Source: Vibrio sp. qd031 (GTDB lineage Bacteria; Pseudomonadota; Gammaproteobacteria; Enterobacterales; Vibrionaceae). Taken from it: a DNA stretch of 64,000 nucleotides. Positions within the stretch are counted from its first letter, which is position 1. Each line of letters starts with the position of its first letter. The notes beneath the pieces were generated by a model that did no database searches, was not told the origin of the DNA, and saw only the letters and a list, made by a program, of their open reading frames with translations. Where the stretch lies: NCBI RefSeq assembly GCF_002100145.1, contig NZ_JXQD01000005.1:62001-126000 (forward strand), written 5' to 3'. A program made the translations under genes and the position numbers. Of this stretch, positions 34,701-43,740 are shown one piece after another.

Positions 34701-34918
34701 CTGAGAGGAGGTGAGGGGCGAGGGGCGAGAAGCTAGGGGCGAGGGCGCTTTGCTGCGAGGAGCGGGGACGCTGCGCTGCGAGGGGCGAGGAGCGAGAAAC
34801 GAGAAACGAGGACGCTGCGCTGCGAGGAGCGAGGAGCGAGGAGCGAGGGGCGAAAAGCGAGGAGCTAGGGGCGAAAAGCGAGGAGCTAGGGGCTAGGGGC
34901 GAAGGGCTAGGAGCTTGA
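34701..34918 (+). repeat. Heptanucleotide GAGGAGC-type repeat array with inserted GGACGCTGCGCTGC blocks
   Basis: About 218 bp of almost uninterrupted 7-mers of the form (G/T)A(G/A)(G/A)(G/A)GC, mostly GAGGAGC, GAGGGGC, TAGGGGC and GAAAAGC. Three 16-bp blocks interrupt them, all ending CGCTnnGCTGC (GAGGGCGCTTTGCTGC, GGGGACGCTGCGCTGC, GAGGACGCTGCGCTGC). The period of 7 produces seven-residue repeats in spurious ORFs on both strands. It lies between the pfkA and tpiA terminators, so it is untranscribed or transcribed only by read-through. Smaller members occur near 2930, 4651, 5154 and 28865. Confidence 0.85.
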
Positions 34919-34929
34919 AATTGGCGCGT

Positions 34930-34953
34930 AAAAAAGGCCACCTTGTGGTGGCC
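34930..34953 (-). terminator. Terminator of tpiA
   Basis: GGCCACC/GGTGGCC stem with TTGT loop; minus strand continues into TTTTTT (plus A-run 34930-34935). 24 bases past the tpiA stop. Confidence 0.92.
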
Positions 34954-34977
34954 TCTTGGTATTTGAATGGCGTGTAA

Positions 34978-35748
34978 TTACGCTTTTGCTTTTGCTGCTG
35001 CTTTAGCGATAGCTGCGAAGCTTTTCGCGTCTAGTGCTGCGCCGCCAACTAGAGCGCCGTCGATGTCTGGGCATGCGAAGTATGCTTCAGCATTTTCAGG
35101 CTTAACAGAACCGCCGTATTGGATGATTACTTGATCAGCAATCGCTTGGCTCTTAGTTGCAATGTGAGCACGGATAGAAGCGTGGATGCGTTGTGCATCT
35201 TCAGCTGTCGCTGCTTTACCAGTACCGATAGCCCAGATTGGCTCGTACGCGATGATTGCGTCTTGAAGCGCGTCAACACCTAGAAGGTTGATAACAGCGT
35301 CGATTTGACGTGCACATACCGCTTCTGTTTCGCCAGCTTCGTTTTGTGCTTCAGATTCACCGATACATAGAACAGGCGTTAGGCCGTTTTCTTTTAGGAA
35401 ACCGAATTTCTTAGCAACAAACTCGTCTGATTCTGCGTGGTATTCACGACGCTCAGAGTGACCGATGATGATGTGAGAAGCACCAAACTCTTTAAGCATT
35501 GCAGGAGACATGTCGCCAGTGAATGCACCGCTGTTGTTAACGTCAGTGTTTTGAGCACCAAGGATCACAGCGCTACCAGCGTCAGTCAGAGTACGCTCTG
35601 CAAGATCGATGAACAGTGCTGGTGGAGCAACAGCAACGTCTACGCCTGTTACGCCTTCTAATTCCGCATTAAGACCAGTAAGCAAGTCAACAACCATTTC
35701 CTTGCTACCATTTAGTTTCCAGTTACCCATAACTACAGGCTGACGCAT
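34978..35748 (-). CDS. tpiA: Triosephosphate isomerase
   Basis: Interconverts dihydroxyacetone phosphate and glyceraldehyde 3-phosphate. It is a 256-residue TIM barrel with 'GNWKLNGSK' (Lys11-type substrate residue) at residues 8-16, '[10 protein letters not shown]' (catalytic His) near residue 94, '[15 protein letters not shown]' (catalytic Glu and loop 6) near residue 166 and '[12 protein letters not shown]' near residue 208. Codon use is typical of a highly expressed gene. It is a single gene with its own terminator. Confidence 0.98.
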   Translation of the reverse strand: MRQPVVMGNWKLNGSKEMVVDLLTGLNAELEGVTGVDVAVAPPALFIDLAERTLTDAGSAVILGAQNTDVNNSGAFTGDMSPAMLKEFGASHIIIGHSERREYHAESDEFVAKKFGFLKENGLTPVLCIGESEAQNEAGETEAVCARQIDAVINLLGVDALQDAIIAYEPIWAIGTGKAATAEDAQRIHASIRAHIATKSQAIADQVIIQYGGSVKPENAEAYFACPDIDGALVGGAALDAKSFAAIAKAAAKAKA

Positions 35749-35824
35749 AGCATCCTCTCTATCATTTCAATGTAAAAAATAAACAAATATGGTGTAGGAA
35801 TATAACAGAAATAATCAGATTTTA

Positions 35825-35840
35825 CATGACACGAGTCATG
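35825..35840. promoter_or_regulatory. 16-bp palindrome upstream of tpiA
   Basis: CATGAC-ACGA-GTCATG, with perfect 6-bp arms, centred about 85 bases upstream of the tpiA start. Possible operator; no regulator recognised. Confidence 0.35.
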
Positions 35841-36038
35841 ACTTTACGGTTATTTTCTACCCTAGAGAAAGAGTGTAGACGGAATGCTCGAGATGTGTGG
35901 AATAAATTCGCAACACCTAATTGAACCAACAAGTAGATAGCTGGAAGCCGTTGAGACCGTGGTTGCGATAGTCACAGCCACAGTGTCTGATTTCAATAGC
36001 AGTAAATATCGAGATGGTTATGGCTGGTGTTGGCCAAT

Positions 36039-36374
36039 CTAATGGCGACCAAACTGCACAACTGTTGCTGAATAGGTCGGGGTTTCGGGCTGTTCGCCGC
36101 GTAATTCACCCAATGCGGTGTTGAGCTTACGCAACTGTTTTTGCAGCTCTGCGTACAGTTTTACATTGACCTGATGCGGGTTATTGCAGCTTTCTATGAC
36201 CCTATCTATGTGGCTCTGTTGCGCGCGCAGCCTTGGTTGCATTTCAGGGGAGGCGTTGATAATGGCGTGTTCAATTTGCTGTTGTCGGTAGCGTTCAAAT
36301 TGCTGCGGGTCGTCCTTGGCCATTTTGACCAAAGCGTCAAAGTCGAGTTTGTCTTCGTGATACACCAACTGCAT
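36039..36374 (-). CDS. DUF3135 domain protein
   Basis: A 111-residue, all-helical, soluble protein with the DUF3135 pattern: 'FDALVKMAKDDPQQFERYRQ' near residues 12-31 and 'ASPEMQPRLRAQQSHIDRVIE' near residues 41-61. Family members are small gammaproteobacterial proteins of unknown function. ATG 36374 follows AAGGAAGGTGAGCT. Monocistronic, downstream of the SufR-like regulator gene on the same strand. Confidence 0.8.
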   Translation of the reverse strand: MQLVYHEDKLDFDALVKMAKDDPQQFERYRQQQIEHAIINASPEMQPRLRAQQSHIDRVIESCNNPHQVNVKLYAELQKQLRKLNTALGELRGEQPETPTYSATVVQFGRH

Positions 36375-36466
36375 AGCTCACCTTCCTTGCACTGCCTGTT
36401 TATTAAGCATACGAGGTGAGTCAGAGATAATGTTTCTCATTTTTGAGAGGAATAGAGTGCGTTAAA

Positions 36467-37087
36467 TCAGCCAAGTGGTGTGATTTTGTAGACGCAGCGA
36501 CGCTGTCCAGAAACAATATGTTCATTGCGTTCAAGGAGAGCATGCTCTTTTAATACCTGTTTAAAGATGCGTTGTTCAGAGTGACACAGTGATGGACATC
36601 GCTTAGCCGCTTGACAAATAGGGCAATGATTTTCAATCAATAAGAAGTGGTCAGGAAGAACTTTCAGCTCAACCATATACCCTTCCTGATCGCGCAATTC
36701 ACACAGTATTTGTAATTTTTGCTGCAAACTTTGCCCAGATTGCATAGCCGCTTTATAGGTTTTGAGGGCTTTTTCTTCACGTTGCAACGTGATCTTTTCG
36801 ACCCCTTCGTTTCCGTATAAAGATTCGATGGCGTCAATAAATTGAATGGCCAGTTCGCCATGGCGGTCAGTAAATTGTGCATGACCTTTCGCCGTAAGTG
36901 TCCAGTGTCGGGTTGGTCGTCCAACTTTGGCTTTAATATCGTGAAAGCTGAGGATGCCGTCTTCCTCAAGAGCAAGAAGGTGCTGACGAGCGCCCATGGT
37001 CGTGATATTAAGATCCACCGATAACTGCTTGGCAGTTACCGTTCCTTGGCGTTTTACTTTTTGCAGTATCAGATCAACCGTTTTCAT
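36467..37087 (-). CDS. Winged-helix regulator with cysteine cluster (SufR/ArsR-like)
   Basis: A 206-residue transcription regulator. The N-terminal winged helix is 'VKRQGTVTAKQLSVDLNITTMGARQHLLALEEDGIL' (about residues 11-46), followed by 'VGRPTRHWTLTAKGH'. The C-terminal half carries a cysteine cluster 'NHCPICQAAKRCPSLCHSE' (four Cys within 15 residues, near residue 160) that is suited to binding an Fe-S cluster or metal. This layout is that of SufR-type [Fe-S] regulators, which repress Fe-S assembly genes. None are nearby, so targets are unknown. Confidence 0.8.
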   Translation of the reverse strand: MKTVDLILQKVKRQGTVTAKQLSVDLNITTMGARQHLLALEEDGILSFHDIKAKVGRPTRHWTLTAKGHAQFTDRHGELAIQFIDAIESLYGNEGVEKITLQREEKALKTYKAAMQSGQSLQQKLQILCELRDQEGYMVELKVLPDHFLLIENHCPICQAAKRCPSLCHSEQRIFKQVLKEHALLERNEHIVSGQRRCVYKITPLG

Positions 37088-37168
37088 ACCACTCCCTCTG
37101 GTGTGCCAAAGATTATCCTTGAATCGATAAATAAAGTAAACGGTTTGTTAATTGTGCTGGAATGAAAA

Positions 37169-37192
37169 AGGCTCCTAGAATCTAGGAGCCTT
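37169..37192 (-). terminator. Terminator of glpX
   Basis: AAGGCTCCTAGA/TCTAGGAGCCTT self-complementary stem; minus strand continues TTTTC. 28 bases past the stop. Confidence 0.9.
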
Positions 37193-37219
37193 GATAATGA
37201 TCGAGTCGACGTTAACGGA

Positions 37220-38227
37220 TTACAAAATGAAATCGCGTACTTCGTCGTCTTTACGCTCGAGGTAGTGAATAGACTTGATACGACGGATCGTACGGCAGCG
37301 ACCGCGGATCAGCAAAGTCTCGGTGGTTGCGATGTTACCTTGACGAGTGATCCCTTCAAGGAGGTCACCTTTGGTGATCCCCGTTGCTGCGAAGACTACG
37401 TTATCGCTGCGCGCCATGTCGTCCATTTTTAAACGAATGTTGGCTTCGACACCCATCTCCTTACAACGTTTGAGCTCTTCTTCGCCCCAGCGACGGTTTT
37501 CTTCAGTATCGCCTTTTACATCGTGACGCGCCATGAGACGGCCATGCATGTCGCCATCGAGTGCGCGAATAACCGCAGCAGAAACAACGCCTTCTGGTGC
37601 GCCGCCGATGCAGTACATGACATCGACTTCGCTGTCTGGCATACAGGTAAGAATGGAGGCCGCAACGTCACCGTCGGGCACTGCAAATACACGTACCCCC
37701 ATTGCTTGCATTTCGGCAATGATGGCGTCGTGGCGTGGTTTGGCTAAGGTGATCACGGTAAGTGCATCTAATGGCTTGTTGAGTGCCTTAGCGATATTCA
37801 CTAAGTTGTCGGTGAGCGGTTGGTCGAGGTCAATCACCCCTTTCGCTCCAGGGCCAACAACCAGCTTTTCCATGTACATGTCAGGCGCTTTTAAGAAACT
37901 GCCCTTTTCGCCCGCCGCTAACACAGCCAGTGCGTTTGATTGACCCATTGCCGTCATGCGTGTCCCTTCAATAGGGTCTACGGCGATGTCTACGGCGTCA
38001 CCGCCAAGGCCAACTTGTTCGCCAATGTACAACATCGGAGCGTCATCAATTTCACCTTCACCGATAACAATCTCGCCGCTAATGTCCGTTTTATTTAGCA
38101 GGTTGCGCATCACTTCTACCGCAGCACCATCTGCGGCATTTTTGTCGCCACGTCCAAGCCATTTGTATCCAGCTAACGCTGCGCCTTCTGTCACTCGTGA
38201 AAAAGCCATTGCTAAATCGCGTTTCAT
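37220..38227 (-). CDS. glpX: Class II fructose-1,6-bisphosphatase GlpX
   Basis: Gluconeogenic phosphatase hydrolysing fructose 1,6-bisphosphate; Mn2+-dependent. 335 residues (E. coli GlpX 336). Features include 'GRGDKNAADGAAVEVMR' at about residues 25-41, 'GEIVIGEGEIDDAPMLYIGE' (metal Glu/Asp) near residue 55, 'DIAVDPIEGT' near residue 80 and 'GGAPEGVVSAAVIRALDG' near residue 208. Unlike E. coli it is not followed by glpK/glpF in this window; it is a single gene divergent from zapB. Confidence 0.97.
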   Translation of the reverse strand: MKRDLAMAFSRVTEGAALAGYKWLGRGDKNAADGAAVEVMRNLLNKTDISGEIVIGEGEIDDAPMLYIGEQVGLGGDAVDIAVDPIEGTRMTAMGQSNALAVLAAGEKGSFLKAPDMYMEKLVVGPGAKGVIDLDQPLTDNLVNIAKALNKPLDALTVITLAKPRHDAIIAEMQAMGVRVFAVPDGDVAASILTCMPDSEVDVMYCIGGAPEGVVSAAVIRALDGDMHGRLMARHDVKGDTEENRRWGEEELKRCKEMGVEANIRLKMDDMARSDNVVFAATGITKGDLLEGITRQGNIATTETLLIRGRCRTIRRIKSIHYLERKDDEVRDFIL

Positions 38228-38554
38228 TATGTCCTCACTTGCTTAGGGAGTGCATGTAGTCACATGCAGTAAAATTCAATTTGAAAAGCTGTAAATAATT
38301 GCGCGGGATTCTAGCATACTTTCAACCAAACGTTTGCGCTGTAGATTGATGTACCTCATTGTTGTGTCGGTTTGCCGATGGTTTTTTAACCTGCTTAGTT
38401 GCAGAAAAGCGGCTTTGCAAGTTTTCGGTCAATAACGGTTTAAAAAATGCCCAATCAATCAAAAAAACACAGATAGGGAGTGCCCAAATGCGTTAGCCTA
38501 AGTAGAATGATCCGAATAACTAAGAACTATCCCAAGATAACTAGGTAGGCAGAT
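38228..38554. promoter_or_regulatory. Divergent glpX/zapB control region with a LacI-family-type operator
   Basis: Contains AACCAAACGTTTGCGCTG at 38324-38341, a near match to PurR/LacI-family operators (central AAACGTTT, 13 of 16 positions of the PurR consensus by eye). It lies about 100 bases upstream of glpX. The remaining sequence has AT-rich promoter-like parts; no gene seen. Confidence 0.5.
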
Positions 38555-38797
38555 ATGTCGTTAGAAGTATTAGAACAGCTAGAGCAGAAGATCCAAACTG
38601 CTGTAGACACCATTGCTCTATTGCAAATGGAAGTAGAAGAACTAAAAGAGCAAAAAGGCGAACTTGAGCAAAAAGCGAATTCTCTACAAAGCGGTTATGC
38701 TGAACTAGAGCAGCAAAATGCACAGCTTAAGACTGATCACGAAGCGTGGCAAACTCGCATTCGTGGCCTACTTGGTAAGATGGAAGAAGTCGAGTAA
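38555..38797 (+). CDS. zapB: Cell division protein ZapB
   Basis: An 80-residue protein that is one continuous coiled coil ('LEQLEQKIQTAVDTIALLQMEVEELKEQ' across about residues 5-32, with leucine heptads). It stimulates Z-ring assembly through ZapA. Length and 'TIALLQMEVEELKE' match the family. It lies at the conserved position after glpX; rraA and menA, its E. coli neighbours, are 12 kb away here. Confidence 0.93.
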   Translation: MSLEVLEQLEQKIQTAVDTIALLQMEVEELKEQKGELEQKANSLQSGYAELEQQNAQLKTDHEAWQTRIRGLLGKMEEVE

Positions 38798-38810
38798 TTC
38801 GACGACTTTC

Positions 38811-38871
38811 AAAAAAATCCCTAGCGAGTGAACTTAGCGCGATGCCGAGTTTTCCCGCTAGGGATTTTTTT
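38811..38871 (+). terminator. Terminator of zapB, also serving the facing chemosensor operon
   Basis: AAAAAAATCCCTAGCG and CGCTAGGGATTTTTTT arms separated by about 29 bases. T-runs on both strands between convergent genes; the last bases overlap the stop of the minus-strand gene. Confidence 0.88.
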
Positions 38872-39718
38872 ATGTGCTCAGTAAATGGCTGCTTGGACTG
38901 TTCCATTTGGATTTTTGATGAATGGACAACAATTGCTGATCAAAGCTGGTATAAATTTGTTCTATGGCGGCGGTGGCTAAATCGAAATAATATTCTGCTG
39001 AGCAGTGTGGCGTTGAGCTGAGTAGATTAAGGTCAATCACCTCCAGTAATTGAATCAGCTTGGCGTTATTGTCCACGTGAAGGGCATTGAGATTCTCTTT
39101 AATTGCCGTATGCAAGTACTTGAGCCGTATTCTTTCGACGCTCGAGCATTGCCCCGTTGCTGCCACACCTGTTCCGACAGCTCTTGCTTGCCCCACCCAC
39201 TCGGCAGCTTCCAATTGGTCTTGCCACAGATAGCGTACTGAGTCCCCTTGGGCATTTTTAAGTTCGTACAGCTTATGAAATTCGCAACTGTCATCAATCA
39301 GATACAGCAGGTTTGCAATCATTTTGCTGTGTTGGCTAATGCAGTTCATTGACGTGAGAGTCGAATAGTTCCGCGACAATTGCTGCCAGTGCAGCACAAT
39401 ACCTTGCCAGTTTGGATTGTGTGCAAGCCACGAATTGTTGTTGTTGAGCCAAGTAATATGGTCGTTTACCTCAGCTTGCAGTACAGGCAGTCGAGCACTT
39501 AATGATGCATCCCCACATAACACCCCGTTGCTCACCCCGCGGTGTTGCTGGATTAGGTTGAGCATTTGTCGAAATGAAGCCAAATAAGTAAGCCCATCTC
39601 TAACATGGCGCTGATATCGCTTAGTCGCATGGATCTGCACGCCGATGGCGATGCCGATTAAGCTCAGTAGTAAGAATCCTATTGATAGGGTCAGTAGATG
39701 AGACGATGCGCTGATCAT
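38870..39718 (-). CDS. Membrane-anchored NIT-like sensor protein, partner of the adjacent chemoreceptor
   Basis: A 282-residue protein with an N-terminal TM helix (about residues 7-27). A helical domain follows with '[22 protein letters not shown]' (about residues 49-70), similar to the P/Q-x-x-R-G core of nitrate/nitrite-sensing (NIT) domains, then '[22 protein letters not shown]' and '[30 protein letters not shown]'. No signalling domain is present. It overlaps the methyl-accepting protein by four bases (ATGA), so the two are made together. I infer that it senses a ligand for the MCP; the nitrate ligand is speculative, based only on the motif. Confidence 0.65.
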   Translation of the reverse strand: MISASSHLLTLSIGFLLLSLIGIAIGVQIHATKRYQRHVRDGLTYLASFRQMLNLIQQHRGVSNGVLCGDASLSARLPVLQAEVNDHITWLNNNNSWLAHNPNWQGIVLHWQQLSRNYSTLTSMNCISQHSKMIANLLYLIDDSCEFHKLYELKNAQGDSVRYLWQDQLEAAEWVGQARAVGTGVAATGQCSSVERIRLKYLHTAIKENLNALHVDNNAKLIQLLEVIDLNLLSSTPHCSAEYYFDLATAAIEQIYTSFDQQLLSIHQKSKWNSPSSHLLST

Positions 39719-40842
39719 AGTGTGTCCTCTTCCATGTGAGTGATCGCTTTTAAATGTGCGGCGACATTGGCATTTTGAGTGGCTAGATTAGCGTTACTTG
39801 TTGCGCTGCTTGCAACGCTTTCAATACTTTGAGAAATCTCCCTTGATGCACTGGCTTGCTGTTCTGAAGCACTTGCGATGCCAGCAATTTCTAACGTTAA
39901 GTGCTCGATGATGGTGACCGTTTCATCGATGGTTTTAATAGTGTTTTCGGTGCCTTGTTGGCTTTCTAAACTGGCCGCGTTGACCTTTTGAAGCTGCTCA
40001 ATGGCCTGCGTCATATTGGTCGATACATCATTCACCTGCGCGGTGATCGCTTGCGCGGATTGATGACTTCGCTGCGCAAGATTTCTCACTTCGTCTGCGA
40101 CAACACTAAACCCACGTCCATACTCTCCGGCCCTTGCGGCTTCGATGGCCGCATTGAGCGCCAACAGATTGGTTTGTTCAGCGATATCGCGAATGAAGGT
40201 CGACATTTCCTCAACCGAATGCAGCTTACTTTCAAGGCTTTTAAGGCTGGTTTCCATCTGCACAATATTGTCACTGACATCGGTTACTTGTTGCTGAGTT
40301 TGTTGCATCATCTGTTTTCCGCGATCGCACTGGATCTGTCCTTCACTGATCGCAGCATGGGTCTTGGCAACGTGCTGGGTGACTTCTTCGATGCTTTGGC
40401 TCATTTCTGTCATGGCCGCAGCGGCAGTAAGAGTATCTTGCGCTTGTTGTTCACATAGCTGAGCCACAGCTTCTGAGTTGTGTGATAGCTCGCTGGCTGA
40501 AAAGTGCATTTCGTGTTGCTTCGCAACCAGACTTTTTTCGGTTCGATTAGTCAGCCGTGTTAAATCATCTAGAATAGGAAACAGGGGTTTAAGTGGGCCT
40601 TTGCCAACCGAAGTAAACGAGAACGGTGCACCCTCAATATGGTGTGTCAGTTCGTTACTCAACTGCTGCATATCCTTTTGCAGCAGCCGAGTAAAATAGA
40701 GGTTGCAGGTCAAAAGTGCAGCGAAAACTGCGATGCTTGATTGCATATACTCAAATGAAAGTAATCCTAAACCAATCACCGTGCCCAAAATCGTCCACCG
40801 ATAAAGGCCAGATGCACTCATTTGTATCCATGTCGTAGTCAT
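39715..40842 (-). CDS. Methyl-accepting chemotaxis protein without a periplasmic sensor domain
   Basis: About 375 residues from ATG 40842 (AAGGATCGGTAT upstream; the frame extends to 40998). Two closely spaced TM segments lie near residues 15-55 with no periplasmic domain between them. A long cytoplasmic coiled coil follows, with the hairpin-tip signature '[40 protein letters not shown]' lying around residues 215-255. The tip contacts CheA/CheW. As it lacks its own sensor, the downstream co-translated NIT-like membrane protein is the likely input, an unusual split receptor. Confidence 0.88.
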   Translation of the reverse strand: MTTTWIQMSASGLYRWTILGTVIGLGLLSFEYMQSSIAVFAALLTCNLYFTRLLQKDMQQLSNELTHHIEGAPFSFTSVGKGPLKPLFPILDDLTRLTNRTEKSLVAKQHEMHFSASELSHNSEAVAQLCEQQAQDTLTAAAAMTEMSQSIEEVTQHVAKTHAAISEGQIQCDRGKQMMQQTQQQVTDVSDNIVQMETSLKSLESKLHSVEEMSTFIRDIAEQTNLLALNAAIEAARAGEYGRGFSVVADEVRNLAQRSHQSAQAITAQVNDVSTNMTQAIEQLQKVNAASLESQQGTENTIKTIDETVTIIEHLTLEIAGIASASEQQASASREISQSIESVASSATSNANLATQNANVAAHLKAITHMEEDTL

Positions 40843-41144
40843 ATACCGATCCTTGCATGACGCTGATATGAACTTATTTAGCAAGTTGCGTTCCAGTGAT
40901 CTAGGTATTATTTTACAGAGGCTTATATGGTTGTTATGCCAATGGTTGCTGGCGTTATTTAAATTTTTTGAGCTGATAACTAAAGAGTGGTGCACCATGT
41001 TGGGGAAACGGCGTGCACCCTAAAGGCTCAGCGAGGTACTCACACGGAGTGGTACATTGACGGATTTGAAACAATACAATGTGATTACTGTAGATCGCCA
41101 TTTATGTGCCACAGATGCCGTGGCAAAGTTCTAATACGGCGCTT
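40843..41144. other. 302-bp gap between the chemoreceptor operon and epmB
   Basis: Upstream part should hold the chemoreceptor promoter. GGTGCACC/GGTGCACC-like elements near 40990-41020 (GTGCACCATG...GTGCACCCT) are noted. No clear terminator for epmB and no gene are seen. Confidence 0.35.
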
Positions 41145-42167
41145 TTATTCTAGATGAAGATCTAGGGGGGTCTTACTTGGGCGGCCTCCAATTTCTCGTG
41201 CGAGCTTTGGCACCATATACCCAGATACTTCTTTTACTAGACCTTGCATTAACTGCCGAGCATCGTCATCGCAGACGTAATAGTGCGCGGCTCCTTTAAC
41301 TTTATCGAGCGCAAACAGGTAGTAGGGCTGAATGCCCGCATCAAACAGCGATTCACACAAATTTACCAAGGTATCGACACAGTTGTTGATGCCCTTGAGC
41401 AATACTGCTTGGTTTAACAAGTGAACATTGGCCTTTTTAAGCTTTGCCATCGCATGGCTTACGTCGTGGTTTATCTCGTTAGGATGGTTGATGTGAGTGA
41501 CTAATATCACCTTAAAGCGAGACAGTTCTAGCATATCGCACAGCGCATCAGTGATACGCGATGGGATCACAACAGGAAGCCGTGTATGGATGCGCAGCCT
41601 CTTAATGTGCGGCACTTTTTCCAGTTGTGTGATCAGCCAGTAGAGTTCACTGTCTTTCGCCATCAGTGGGTCGCCACCCGACAAAATCACTTCATTAATT
41701 TGCGGGTGTTGAGCAATGTAGTCAATGTTGGTTTGCCAAACGTGTTTATTGCCTGGGTTGTCTTGATAAGGAAAGTGACGTCTAAAGCAGTATCGACAGT
41801 TAATGGCGCACCCGCCCTTTAAGACCATAAGTGCGCGATTTTTATATTTGTGCAGCAGTCCTGGCTGGCTGTTGTGCTGCTCTTCGAGAGGATCGGTTAA
41901 AAAGCCGGGTACCTCCTCGAATTCCTGTTCAGAGGGTAAAACTTGCAGCAGCAACGGATCGTTTGGGTTGCCTTTTTCCATTCTTGCCACAAAACTTAAC
42001 GGTACGCGTTGCGCGAACAATGTACGTGCTTCAAACCCTTTTTTAAGTGCACTTGAGTCAATTTCGAGTAGATTGAGCAGCTTTTGGGGATCTGAGATCC
42101 CATTGGCTAGTTCAAATAGCCAGTTTTGCTCAACAGTTTCGATATTTCGGGTTATGATGTGCGGCAT
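41145..42167 (-). CDS. epmB: EF-P beta-lysylation protein EpmB (lysine 2,3-aminomutase family)
   Basis: Radical-SAM enzyme converting (S)-alpha-lysine to (R)-beta-lysine for EF-P modification. The [4Fe-4S] motif C-x3-C-x2-C is in 'KGGCAINCRYCFRRHFPY' near residue 117, 'LSGGDPL' follows near residue 164 and 'HTRLPVVIPSRIT' near residue 195. Residues 'LTDPLEEQHNSQPGLLHKYKNRALM' match the family. ATG 42167 ('MPHIIT') gives 340 residues (E. coli 342); a GTG nine bases upstream is also open. It is divergent from efp, 32 bases apart; the EpmA partner is at 46680. Confidence 0.95.
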   Translation of the reverse strand: MPHIITRNIETVEQNWLFELANGISDPQKLLNLLEIDSSALKKGFEARTLFAQRVPLSFVARMEKGNPNDPLLLQVLPSEQEFEEVPGFLTDPLEEQHNSQPGLLHKYKNRALMVLKGGCAINCRYCFRRHFPYQDNPGNKHVWQTNIDYIAQHPQINEVILSGGDPLMAKDSELYWLITQLEKVPHIKRLRIHTRLPVVIPSRITDALCDMLELSRFKVILVTHINHPNEINHDVSHAMAKLKKANVHLLNQAVLLKGINNCVDTLVNLCESLFDAGIQPYYLFALDKVKGAAHYYVCDDDARQLMQGLVKEVSGYMVPKLAREIGGRPSKTPLDLHLE

Positions 42168-42199
42168 TAAAAACACTCTAATCAGTTTAAGAGGAAAAC

Positions 42200-42766
42200 A
42201 TGGCTACTGTAAGTACCAATGAATTTAAAGGCGGCCTAAAGCTGATGCTTGATAACGAGCCTTGCACAATCCTGGAAAACGAATACGTTAAGCCAGGTAA
42301 AGGACAAGCATTTAACCGCGTGAAAATCCGTAAGCTGTTGTCTGGTAAAGTTTTAGAAAAGACATTTAAGTCTGGCGAATCATTTGAACAAGCAGACGTT
42401 ATGGATATCGACCTAGATTATCTCTATAACGACGGCGAATTCTACCACTTTATGAACAACGAAACGTTTGAGCAACTTGCTGCAGACGTGAAAGCTGTGG
42501 GCGAAAACGCGAAGTGGTTGGTTGAAAACAACACCTGCATGCTAACGTTGTGGAATGGTACGCCAATTACGGTAACACCACCAAACTTTGTTGAACTTGA
42601 AGTGGTTGAGACCGATCCTGGCCTTAAAGGTGATACTCAAGGTACGGGCGGTAAGCCTGCAACACTGACAACTGGTGCTGTGGTTCGTGTTCCTCTGTTC
42701 ATTCAGATTGGCGAAGTGGTTAAAGTTGATACACGTTCTGGCGAATACGTAGGCCGTGTAAAGTAA
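42200..42766 (+). CDS. efp: Elongation factor P
   Basis: Rescues ribosomes stalled at polyproline. 188 residues with KOW-like N-terminal domain and two OB domains. The lysine modified by EpmA/EpmB is Lys34 in 'VKPGKGQAF', as in E. coli. C-terminal '[21 protein letters not shown]' is the family signature. ATG 42200 follows AAGAGGAAAAC. It shares its short upstream region with epmB. Confidence 0.98.
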   Translation: MATVSTNEFKGGLKLMLDNEPCTILENEYVKPGKGQAFNRVKIRKLLSGKVLEKTFKSGESFEQADVMDIDLDYLYNDGEFYHFMNNETFEQLAADVKAVGENAKWLVENNTCMLTLWNGTPITVTPPNFVELEVVETDPGLKGDTQGTGGKPATLTTGAVVRVPLFIQIGEVVKVDTRSGEYVGRVK

Positions 42767-42797
42767 TCAGCCAACATTGGTGATGTGCTCATTAAGA

Positions 42798-42830
42798 AAA
42801 TGCCGAACAGCAAAGCGTTCGGCATTTTTT
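42798..42830 (+). terminator. Terminator of efp
   Basis: AAATGCCGAAC/GTTCGGCATTT stem and TTTTTT, 31 bases past the stop. Confidence 0.92.
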
Positions 42831-42929
42831 ATGCGCGGAACTCATACCCATCGAAGTCATTAACAAGCAAGAAAATTGCTTTGGTTGGTATAATTGTTTT
42901 GGGTGGTATAAATGGGTGCCTAGATACAG

Positions 42930-42959
42930 AAAGAGCGACAGGATGTCCCGTCGCTCTTT
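42930..42959 (-). terminator. Terminator of the frdABCD operon
   Basis: AAAGAGCGAC/GTCGCTCTTT stem with a ten-base loop; on the minus strand ends in TTTCTG. 22 bases past the frdD stop. Confidence 0.85.
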
Positions 42960-42981
42960 GGTTAGTGCTTTTGTCTTCTAC

Positions 42982-43344
42982 CTAAACCATGTAGATGAAT
43001 ATTACGGATAACACCGTAATAAAGCCTGCCACGAAGTAACACAACACTTTACCTAACGTACCCGCATGGATTTTCAGGTCATGCATACCATGGTGTAAGC
43101 GGTGCATGGCATGCCACATGGGCAGCGCAAGCGTACCAATGACAAACAAAGCGCCAATAAAGCTTGTGACAAAGTCGGCAACACGTTCATAGCTCATTGC
43201 TTCAGCATCAATAATACCCAGCGGGGCTAAGATCCCTAATACCAAAACGGTCACTGGGGTGATCATCGCAAACCAAGTACCACCGGCACCAAATAGGCCC
43301 CACCAAATTGGCTCTTCAGAGCGACGCGGATTTTTATTAACCAT
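42982..43344 (-). CDS. frdD: Fumarate reductase subunit D, membrane anchor
   Basis: 120 residues with three TM helices (about residues 22-45, 58-78 and 97-117). '[28 protein letters not shown]' and '[16 protein letters not shown]' fit FrdD. With FrdC it anchors FrdAB to the inner membrane and binds menaquinol. Last gene of the operon, 12 bases after frdC. Confidence 0.95.
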   Translation of the reverse strand: MVNKNPRRSEEPIWWGLFGAGGTWFAMITPVTVLVLGILAPLGIIDAEAMSYERVADFVTSFIGALFVIGTLALPMWHAMHRLHHGMHDLKIHAGTLGKVLCYFVAGFITVLSVIFIYMV

Positions 43345-43356
43345 CTTTATTGCTCC

Positions 43357-43740
43357 TTATACAATGATCAACACAATCAAAGAGATGATTGCTACAGCAG
43401 CCCATTGTGATAAGACAATGATCTTCTTATCCAATGTTTTGCCTTTGATTTTGATGGGCATCACTTGTGGCATCATGCCGAAGAAAGTGTGCGCGTGAAA
43501 TAGACTGCCCGCGAGTGCAACGATGTTGATCGCAATAACGACAGGATTAGCCATAAAGGCAAGCCAAGCTTCCCAGCTATCGGCGCCTTTGACCAGACTG
43601 GCTAGCCCAGCGGTAAGAAACAGAGTAAACAAGATCAGTGGCAGTACTGTTGCTTCACGCAGCATGTACATACGGTAGAACGGGTGATTGTTCCACCAAG
43701 TCGCCTTCATTGGTTTTACATACGGCTTACGCTTAGTCAT
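43357..43740 (-). CDS. frdC: Fumarate reductase subunit C, membrane anchor
   Basis: 127 residues with three TM helices. '[28 protein letters not shown]' lies at the N terminus (residues about 4-31) and '[15 protein letters not shown]' near residue 80; these are quinol-site and heme-free anchor features of FrdC. ATG 43740 overlaps the frdB stop by eight bases and has GAGGGGGCTTCAC upstream; the longer frame to 43770 is inside frdB and unlikely. Confidence 0.95.
   Translation of the reverse strand: MTKRKPYVKPMKATWWNNHPFYRMYMLREATVLPLILFTLFLTAGLASLVKGADSWEAWLAFMANPVVIAINIVALAGSLFHAHTFFGMMPQVMPIKIKGKTLDKKIIVLSQWAAVAIISLIVLIIV

Noticed and set aside
34567..34941. 124-codon minus-strand frame with seven-residue Ser/Ala/Pro/Leu repeats
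   Set aside because: It is a translation of the heptanucleotide array and runs into pfkA antisense; repeat period 7 gives periodic peptides in all frames.
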